A DNA stretch of 64,000 bases, from positions 620,001 through 684,000 of the forward strand of contig JAHBTR010000001.1 in the NCBI GenBank assembly GCA_019638475.1. The letters run 5' to 3'. The notes under the pieces were generated by a model, which saw only the letters and a program-made list of their open reading frames with translations, did not search any database and was not told where the DNA came from. A program made the translations under genes and the position numbers. This document shows, one piece after another, positions 57,866-64,000 of this stretch. Numbering within the stretch: position 1 is the first letter of the stretch; each line of letters starts with the position of its first letter. This stretch comes from Chitinophagaceae bacterium. GTDB lineage: Bacteria > Bacteroidota > Bacteroidia > Chitinophagales > Chitinophagaceae.

Positions 57866-60800
57866 ATGAAAGAATACACAAGCATCGCAGAAACCAACAA
57901 TTTTATCGTCCTCGACAGGTACGAGAAATTTATAGGCGTAAATGAATCACAAGCTTACCAAACCGAGAACGCTTTGGAACGGGAACTTATCCAAGATTTA
58001 ATCAATCAAGGATACGAAAACCCATCCATAAAAACATACGCTGAGATGTTGGCTAATGTACGCATGCAACTGCAAATGTTAAACGATATGACATTTTCAG
58101 ACAGCGAATGGAATCGATTTGTTGAGGAATTTTTGGATAAACCCGGCGATAATATCGTGGATAAAACCCGTAAAATTCACGATAACTATATTCACGATTT
58201 TGTGTTTGATGATGGGCATATCCAAAATATTTATTTAGTCGATAAAAAGAATGTTATCCGCAATAAAGTGCAGGTTATTTCTCAATTTGAGCAAAAAGGT
58301 ACACACGCCAACCGCTATGATGTAACGATTTTGGTGAATGGTTTGCCTTTGGTGCAAGTGGAATTGAAAAAACGGGGCGTTGCCATTCGTGAAGCGTTCA
58401 ATCAAGTGCATCGCTATTCAAAAGAGAGTTTCAATAGCGATAATTCGCTGTTCAAATACTTGCAGCTATTCGTGATTTCCAACGGAACAGACAGCCGTTA
58501 TTTTGCCAATACGGTAACGAGAAACAAAAACAGTTTCGATTTCACGATGAATTGGGCAAAAGCGGATAATTCACTCATCAAAGACCTCAAAGATTTTACA
58601 GCAACTTTCTTTCAGAAAAATACTTTGCTGAATGTGTTACTTACCTACTCGGTTTTTGATACCAGCGACACTTTACTCATTATGCGACCGTATCAAATTG
58701 CAGCTACGGAACGAATGTTGTGGAAAATAGCCAGTTCATTTCAAACTAAAAATTGGAGCAAACCCGAAGGAGGCGGATATATTTGGCATACCACAGGTTC
58801 GGGCAAAACGCTTACAAGTTTTAAAGCCGCACGTTTAGCAACGCAATTGGATTTTATAGACAAAGTATTTTTTGTGGTCGATAGAAAAGATTTGGACTAT
58901 CAAACAATGAAAGAATACCAACGCTTTTCACCCGATAGCGTAAACGGATCGGATAGTACGGCAGGATTGAAACGCAACATCGAAAAAAACGACAATAAAA
59001 TCATCGTTACCACCATCCAGAAGCTGAATAATCTGATGAAAACGGAAAATGATTTAGCCATTTATCAAAAGCAAGTCGTTTTTATCTTCGATGAAGCACA
59101 CCGCTCGCAATTTGGCGAAGCTCAAAAGAATTTAAAGAAGAAGTTTAAAAAATACTACCAATTTGGGTTCACGGGTACGCCTATTTTTCCGCAAAATGCT
59201 TTGGGTTCAGAAACTACTGCATCTGTATTTGGTCGGGAACTACATTCTTATGTTATTACCGATGCTATTCGAGATGAAAAAGTATTGAAATTTAAGGTGG
59301 ATTACAACAATGTTCGTCCAAAATTCAAAGACATAGAAAGCGAACAAGACGAAGCCAAACTAAGTGCAGCCGAAAACAAAACGGCACTGCTCCACCCTGC
59401 CCGTATCGCTGAAATTTCGCAATACATTTTACAGAATTTCAGAATCAAAACGCATAGAAATCAAGGAAGCAACAACGGTTTTAATGCGATGTTTGCGGTA
59501 AGTTCTGTTGATGCAGCAAAATGTTATTATGAGGAGTTAAACAAACAACAAAAAGACAGCGACAAACCGCTGAAAATTGCAACTATTTTCTCTTTTGCAG
59601 CCAACGAAGAACAAAATGCCATTGGTGAAATCCAAGATGAAACCTTTGAGCCAACCGCAATGGACAGTTCTGCCAAAGAATTTTTAACCAAAGCGATTAA
59701 TGATTACAATGCAATGTTTGGCGTGAGCTATGGCGTGGACAGCGAGTTTCAAAACTATTACCGAAATTTGGCGAAGCGTGTAAAAAGCAAAGAAGTGGAT
59801 TTGATAATTGTTGTCGGAATGTTCCTTACTGGTTTTGATGCTCCAACATTGAACACACTTTTTGTAGATAAAAATTTGCGTTACCACGGCTTGATGCAGG
59901 CATTTTCACGCACCAATCGAATTTATGATGCAACCAAAACCTTTGGAAATATCGTTACTTTTCGTGATTTAGAGCAAGCCACCGTTGATGCCATTACCTT
60001 GTTTGGCGACAAGAATACCAAAAATGTTGTTCTTGAAAAGAGCTACAAAGAGTATTTGGAAGGCTTTACCGACATTGCCACAGGCGAAGCTCGCAGAGGT
60101 TATATTGATGTGGTAAAAGAGTTGAATGAACGCTTTCCAAATCCTGATGAAATCTTTACCGAGCAAGACAAAAAAGATTTTGCCAAACTCTTTGGCGAAT
60201 ACCTGCGAGTAGAAAATATCTTGCAAAACTATGACGAGTTCACACATCTCAAAGCATTGCAAACGATAGACATCAACGATACAGAAGCGGTTGAAAAATT
60301 TAAAGAAACACACTTTGTAACCGATGAAGAAATTGCCGCAATGCAAGGCGTGGAAACACTTCCAGAACGCATCGTTCAAGATTATCGCTCAACATACAAC
60401 GACATTCGTGATTGGTTGAGAAATCAAAAAAGTGGAAAAGAAAACGAAGAATCAACCATTGATTGGGACGATGTAGTTTTTGAAATAGACTTGTTAAAAT
60501 CACAGGAAATTAATTTGGATTATATTCTTGAATTGATTTTTGAACACAACAAAAAGACCAAAGACAAAGCAAGTTTGATAGACGAAATCCGCAGGGTGAT
60601 TCGTGCAAGTATTGGTAATAGAGCCAAAGAAAGTTTGGTAGTTGAGTTTATCAATGAAACAGACCTTGATACCATACAAGAAAAAGCAAATATTTTAGAT
60701 TCGTTTTATGCGTATGCAAGAGAAAAACTGACAATTGAAGCTGCTGCATTAATTGCAGAAGAAAACTTACAAGAGGAAGAAACCAAACGATATATAACAA

Positions 60801-60964
60801 CTTCTTTAAAACGAGAATTTACCAGTGAAAGCGGCACAGAGCTTAATGAACTATTACCAAAAATGAGTCCTTTAAATCCACAATATTTAACAATGAAACA
60901 AAAAGTATTTCAAAAGCTAAGTTTGTTTGTTGAAAAATTTAAAGGCATTGGTGGTGGTTTTTAA
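57866..60964 (+). CDS. hsdR: Type I restriction-modification system, restriction/translocase subunit
   Basis: This 1032-residue HsdR has an N-terminal PD-(D/E)xK nuclease domain (about 100-170: [21 protein letters not shown], the E-x-K motif), a superfamily 2 motor with Walker [54 protein letters not shown] and motif [14 protein letters not shown], then a long helical C-terminal domain. The ATG at 57866 is preferred over a TTG 9 bases upstream, which overlaps the repeat. Composition matches hsdM and differs from the neighbouring core genes. All catalytic motifs are intact. Confidence 0.95.
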   Translation: MKEYTSIAETNNFIVLDRYEKFIGVNESQAYQTENALERELIQDLINQGYENPSIKTYAEMLANVRMQLQMLNDMTFSDSEWNRFVEEFLDKPGDNIVDKTRKIHDNYIHDFVFDDGHIQNIYLVDKKNVIRNKVQVISQFEQKGTHANRYDVTILVNGLPLVQVELKKRGVAIREAFNQVHRYSKESFNSDNSLFKYLQLFVISNGTDSRYFANTVTRNKNSFDFTMNWAKADNSLIKDLKDFTATFFQKNTLLNVLLTYSVFDTSDTLLIMRPYQIAATERMLWKIASSFQTKNWSKPEGGGYIWHTTGSGKTLTSFKAARLATQLDFIDKVFFVVDRKDLDYQTMKEYQRFSPDSVNGSDSTAGLKRNIEKNDNKIIVTTIQKLNNLMKTENDLAIYQKQVVFIFDEAHRSQFGEAQKNLKKKFKKYYQFGFTGTPIFPQNALGSETTASVFGRELHSYVITDAIRDEKVLKFKVDYNNVRPKFKDIESEQDEAKLSAAENKTALLHPARIAEISQYILQNFRIKTHRNQGSNNGFNAMFAVSSVDAAKCYYEELNKQQKDSDKPLKIATIFSFAANEEQNAIGEIQDETFEPTAMDSSAKEFLTKAINDYNAMFGVSYGVDSEFQNYYRNLAKRVKSKEVDLIIVVGMFLTGFDAPTLNTLFVDKNLRYHGLMQAFSRTNRIYDATKTFGNIVTFRDLEQATVDAITLFGDKNTKNVVLEKSYKEYLEGFTDIATGEARRGYIDVVKELNERFPNPDEIFTEQDKKDFAKLFGEYLRVENILQNYDEFTHLKALQTIDINDTEAVEKFKETHFVTDEEIAAMQGVETLPERIVQDYRSTYNDIRDWLRNQKSGKENEESTIDWDDVVFEIDLLKSQEINLDYILELIFEHNKKTKDKASLIDEIRRVIRASIGNRAKESLVVEFINETDLDTIQEKANILDSFYAYAREKLTIEAAALIAEENLQEEETKRYITTSLKREFTSESGTELNELLPKMSPLNPQYLTMKQKVFQKLSLFVEKFKGIGGGF

Positions 60965-61007
60965 GTAAAAAAATATACAATTTGAATTTGCCAATAACCA
61001 TTTTTAT

Positions 61008-62051
61008 TTATTCATTTTTTAATGCTCTACATATATTTTTTACAATAGAAGGACCTTCATAAATAAATCCTGTCCATACTTGTATAAGACTTGCACCTGC
61101 ATTTATTTTATCTTTTGCATCTGCACCAGAAAAAATACCCCCACTTGCTATAATGGGTATTTGATTATTTAATTGTTTAGTTAAGTACTGTATTATTTCT
61201 GTGCTTTTTTGTGTTAGAGGTTTACCACTCAATCCTCCTGCACCAATATTGTTGATGATGGTTGTATTTGTTTGCAAATTTTTTCTTTCAATAGTGGTAT
61301 TGGTTGCTACTAATCCACTAAGGTTTATTTCTATACTTAGTGCAATAATATCATCTAACTGTTCTTGTGTTAAATCTGGAGCTATTTTTAATAGTAATGG
61401 CTTTGGATATTTATTTCCCTGATTAATATTTTGTAAGTGGCTTAATATTTTTTTTAATGCTTCTTTTTCTTGCAATGCTCTTAGCCCAGGTGTATTTGGA
61501 CTGCTAACATTTACTACAAAATAATCTACACAATCAAATAATTCATTAAAGCAAATTTCATAATCTTTCCAAGCATGTTCATTGGGAGTAATTTTATTTT
61601 TTCCAATATTGCCTCCTATAATCATAGGGCTATGACTGTGCTTATTTTTCCATTGATATAATTTTTCTTTGATTGATTTTACACCATTATTATTAAACCC
61701 CATTCTATTAATTAGGGCTTTATCTTTTGGCAAACGAAATAGTCTTGGTTTTTCATTGCCCATTTGTGGCAAAGGTGTTACAGTACCTATTTCTACAAAA
61801 CCAAAACCCAATGTTTGTAATACTTCTAAATACAGAGCATTTTTATCAAAACCAGCACCAAGGCCTACAGGATTTTTGAACTGTAAGCCAAAAATATTTT
61901 TTTCTAATAATGAATGATTGTATTGAAAATGATTGGCAATAATATTTTTTGTAAAATTTATACTGCATATATTTTGTAACCTATTCATAGAAAAATGATG
62001 AACAGTTTCTGGAGGAAAACAGAACAAAATATTTTTTAGTAGCTTATACAT
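61008..62051 (-). CDS. pyrD: Dihydroorotate dehydrogenase (quinone, class 2)
   Basis: This 347-residue membrane-associated flavoenzyme of pyrimidine synthesis has the N-terminal amphipathic MYKLLKNILFCFPPETVHHFSMN, FGLQFKNPVGLGAGFDKNA, GFGFVEIGTVTPLPQMGNEKPRLFRLP, GGNIGKNK, VNVSSPNTPGLRALQ (catalytic Ser), KIAPDLT, TNTTIER and ASGGIFSGADAKDKINAGASLIQVWTGFIYEGP. The ATG at 62051 is chosen over one 57 bases upstream because class 2 enzymes start with the MYKLL-type helix and because a TATCTTCG box lies four bases before it. Confidence 0.95.
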   Translation of the reverse strand: MYKLLKNILFCFPPETVHHFSMNRLQNICSINFTKNIIANHFQYNHSLLEKNIFGLQFKNPVGLGAGFDKNALYLEVLQTLGFGFVEIGTVTPLPQMGNEKPRLFRLPKDKALINRMGFNNNGVKSIKEKLYQWKNKHSHSPMIIGGNIGKNKITPNEHAWKDYEICFNELFDCVDYFVVNVSSPNTPGLRALQEKEALKKILSHLQNINQGNKYPKPLLLKIAPDLTQEQLDDIIALSIEINLSGLVATNTTIERKNLQTNTTIINNIGAGGLSGKPLTQKSTEIIQYLTKQLNNQIPIIASGGIFSGADAKDKINAGASLIQVWTGFIYEGPSIVKNICRALKNE

Positions 62052-62055
62052 GCCA

Positions 62056-62063
62056 CGAAGATA
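62056..62063 (-). promoter_or_regulatory. pyrD promoter -7-like box (TATCTTCG), four bases before ATG
   Basis: The minus strand reads TATCTTCG-TGGC-ATG; one mismatch to TAnnTTTG, same spacing as the other four cases. Confidence 0.35.
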
Positions 62064-62097
62064 ATTGAGAAAAAGAAAGGCTGAAAAATAATAGGTA

Positions 62098-63210
62098 TTA
62101 TATGCCAAAAGAAGGAAGTGTTATTGTTACTGTTGGTCCTTCATTTTCTTTTGAATTTATTTTTAAATCGCCGCTATTAAATTCTACCAATTTTTTTACT
62201 AAATACAAACCAATACCCAAGCCTTGTTGTTCAAATTTTGAACGATTAAATTGTTTAAAAGGAGTAATCGTTTCTGTATCTTTTATAACAAAGCCTTTTC
62301 CTTCATCTTTTACTTCTATAATATAATTGTAGTTGGCAACTTTACCAGTTACAGTAACTTGTTGCCCTTTGGTAGAAAACTTAAAAGCATTGTCTGTAAG
62401 TTCTACAATAATTCTTAATAAATATTCTGGGCTTATATGCACATCTATAGATTGCATATTAAATATTAAATCATCTGGTCTGTTGTAAACTTCTTTTGCT
62501 ATTGCTTCTATTTCTGTTTGTATTCTACTTGCCCAATTTCCTGAAGTATTGCCAGAGTTGAACATACTCAATAATTCTGTATGCACTTCGGCTCTTTTTA
62601 TTTCTTCGTATAGCATAAGGTTTGCTAAAGAGTGGTTGAGCCTTAACCCAGATTTTAAAATAGAGTATAATAATTCTTGTACTTGAGTATCGTTAAAAGA
62701 TTCTCTTGCATTGAGTAATAAATTTATGCCTCCAATAATGCCATGTAGTGGTGTATTAAATTCGTGATAATAGGTGGCAAAAACAGTGGTGTCTAATTCG
62801 TGTTTTACTTTAGAGTATTCATCAATAATTTTTTGTTGTTTTTTTAGTCTTGTTTCTATTGATGCTATTAAATCTTTAGAAGAAAAAGGTTTGGTTAAAT
62901 AATCATCTGCACCTAATTCCATTTCTTGTCTTATATCTGTTCTATCTATTTTGGCAGTAAGAAAAATAAAGGGCACATTTTGTACTACACTTGTTTTTCT
63001 AATATATTCTAACACTTTAAATCCATCCATTTTAGGCATCATAATATCGCAAAGAATTAAATGAGGCCTAAAATCTATTGCATCCAATATGCCTTGTTTT
63101 CCATTGGGCGAAGAGTGTACTAAATATCCTTTGGCTTCTAATAGCTCTTGAATATTTTCTCTTATATTGCCTTCATCTTCTATAACAAGTATTTTAAATT
63201 GGGTATTCAT
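62098..63210 (-). CDS. Response regulator-histidine kinase hybrid
   Basis: This 370-residue cytosolic protein has an N-terminal receiver domain (ILVIEDEGNIRENIQELL; phospho-acceptor Asp55 in LILCDIMMPKMDG; FLTAKIDRTDIRQEMELGADDYLTKPFSSKDL), a coiled linker, a phospho-acceptor H-box (YYHEFNTPLHGIIGGINLLL) and an HATPase_c domain (LTDNAFKFSTKG, VKDEGKGFVI, QGLGIGLYLVKKLVEFNSG). The receiver-first order suggests it is phosphorylated by another kinase, most simply the adjacent histidine kinase 17 bases upstream. Confidence 0.92.
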   Translation of the reverse strand: MNTQFKILVIEDEGNIRENIQELLEAKGYLVHSSPNGKQGILDAIDFRPHLILCDIMMPKMDGFKVLEYIRKTSVVQNVPFIFLTAKIDRTDIRQEMELGADDYLTKPFSSKDLIASIETRLKKQQKIIDEYSKVKHELDTTVFATYYHEFNTPLHGIIGGINLLLNARESFNDTQVQELLYSILKSGLRLNHSLANLMLYEEIKRAEVHTELLSMFNSGNTSGNWASRIQTEIEAIAKEVYNRPDDLIFNMQSIDVHISPEYLLRIIVELTDNAFKFSTKGQQVTVTGKVANYNYIIEVKDEGKGFVIKDTETITPFKQFNRSKFEQQGLGIGLYLVKKLVEFNSGDLKINSKENEGPTVTITLPSFGI

Positions 63211-63227
63211 AGTAAGTTGATATTAGT

Positions 63228-64000
63228 TTATGATGGATTGTTGTTTAAAGGTAATATTATATTGACAGTTGTGCCTTTATTAAGTTCACTTTCTACAAAA
63301 ATTTGTCCATTATGCTTATCAATAAATTCTTTTACAATAGGTAGTCCTAAACCTGTTCCTTCTATTTCTGTTGTATTAGATGCTCTGTAAAAGGGTTGAA
63401 ATAAATTGGCTAAATCATTTTCTGGAATGCCAATACCATTATCTGAAATAGAAATTTTTACAGTTTCATATTCAAAAGATATTGTCATTTTTATTTCTCC
63501 TTCTTCAGAATATTTATAAGCGTTGTTTAAAATATTTTCTAAAGTATGGTCTAATAATTTTTTATCAAAATTTACTTTTTGTTCTTTTCCCAAAATATAT
63601 AATATTACTTTTCTTCCATGAGCATAACGATTATTGTATCTACTTTCTATCAGTTCTTTGCAAAATATTACAAGGTCATCTTCTTCTGGATAAAAAGGTG
63701 TTCTTTGTACTTCTTCTCTTCCAAGTACCAGCACATCAGTCATTAAATCTTGTAACCTTGTTACTTCTGTATTTATTTTTTTAAATTGTTTTTTAAATGG
63801 GTTTTGTTGTTTTTCTGTCAAATCTTCTAAATATATTTCCATTAATTCTACACCACTTTGTATAACTGTTAAAGGTGTTCTGAATTGGTGCGATGCCATT
63901 GATACAAATTGAGAACGTAGTTCATTTAACTCTCTTTCTTTTTCTAATGCTTGTCTAAGTTCGGTCATTAATTGTTCTCTTTCTGTTATATCTCTTGTGC
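63228..64000 (-). CDS. Sensor histidine kinase, C-terminal part, cut by window edge
   Basis: The visible 257 codons start inside a PAS-like end (TRDITEREQLMTELRQALEKERELNELRSQF), then H-box SMASHQFRTPLTVIQSGVELM, N-box LENILNNAYKYSEEG, G1 ISDNGIGIPENDLANLF and G2 GTGLGLPIVKEFIDKHNG. The frame stays open to the window edge through TRDITEREQ, typical of a PAS domain end, so the ATG at 63968 is not the real start. It pairs with the REC-kinase gene downstream. Confidence 0.93.
   Translation of the reverse strand, partial: TRDITEREQLMTELRQALEKERELNELRSQFVSMASHQFRTPLTVIQSGVELMEIYLEDLTEKQQNPFKKQFKKINTEVTRLQDLMTDVLVLGREEVQRTPFYPEEDDLVIFCKELIESRYNNRYAHGRKVILYILGKEQKVNFDKKLLDHTLENILNNAYKYSEEGEIKMTISFEYETVKISISDNGIGIPENDLANLFQPFYRASNTTEIEGTGLGLPIVKEFIDKHNGQIFVESELNKGTTVNIILPLNNNPS

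Noticed and set aside
54071..60964. Integrative element or prophage carrying the hsd genes
   Set aside because: No integrase, transposase, tRNA or attachment-site repeat was found at either edge; only composition hints at transfer.

Overview
The window looks like a chromosomal segment of a low-GC Bacteroidota, most likely order Chitinophagales (Chitinophagaceae-like). The grounds are: two secreted proteins with type IX secretion (T9SS) C-terminal sorting domains and a PorW/SprE-type T9SS protein; a GSCFA protein; a short Bacteroidetes-type SSB; Bacteroidetes promoter boxes (TAnnTTTG) and hardly any Shine-Dalgarno sequences; and A+T-rich, AAA/TTA-rich coding. No rRNA, tRNA, CRISPR array, integrase or transposase was seen.

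Layout. 1-3.4 kb: heme A synthase (cut by the window edge), rnhB, a PLP-dependent trans-sulfuration enzyme, a small membrane protein and a LOG-family protein, closed by a 50-nt perfect palindrome. 3.6-5.1 kb: small accessory patch with a nucleotidyltransferase + HTH pair (toxin-antitoxin-like) and a lipoprotein. 5.3-19 kb: uvrA with two in-frame palindromic repeat insertions, efp with an unusual tip, DinB-like protein, ssb, a phosphate-uptake module (Pit, DUF47 regulator, divergent porin), asd, a dienelactone hydrolase, an orphan ABC ATPase and a membrane stub. 19-29 kb: porW-like gene, penicillin-binding protein 1A, GSCFA protein and two paralogous T9SS cargo proteins. 29-44 kb: trmN6, pgi, a CoA-transferase pair with an unknown gene between its subunits, plsC, a TacAT-like toxin-antitoxin pair with a visible operator, priA, FKBP lipoprotein, nrnA, lspA, PAP2 phosphatase and a PSP1/RicT protein. 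44-54 kb: crotonases, ffh, an ECF sigma/anti-sigma/outer-membrane operon, rnc-fabF-acpP and mnmE.

54-61 kb is the most accessory-looking region: a complete type I restriction-modification operon (hsdM-hsdS-hsdR) carrying two extra small genes, a four-helix-bundle (S23/IVP family) gene between hsdM and hsdS and a GxxExxY nuclease-fold gene between hsdS and hsdR. Every gene junction in this operon is filled with short tandem repeats of 7-bp periodicity, and the repeats supply stop or start codons to the flanking genes. hsdS itself carries three copies of the 12-bp TAEL spacer repeat and 27-bp identical repeats at the start of both halves, so its specificity is probably changeable. 61-64 kb: pyrD and a two-gene sensory module (REC-histidine kinase hybrid plus a histidine kinase that runs off the window).

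The repeat landscape is the other theme: heptanucleotide arrays also occupy the pgi upstream region; a short hairpin element with compensatory stem changes recurs at about 4.5, 5.2, 16.7 and 17.6 kb; and a GC-rich palindromic repeat sits twice inside uvrA. At least five genes have a TAnnTTTG-like box exactly four bases before the ATG, which suggests leaderless transcripts.
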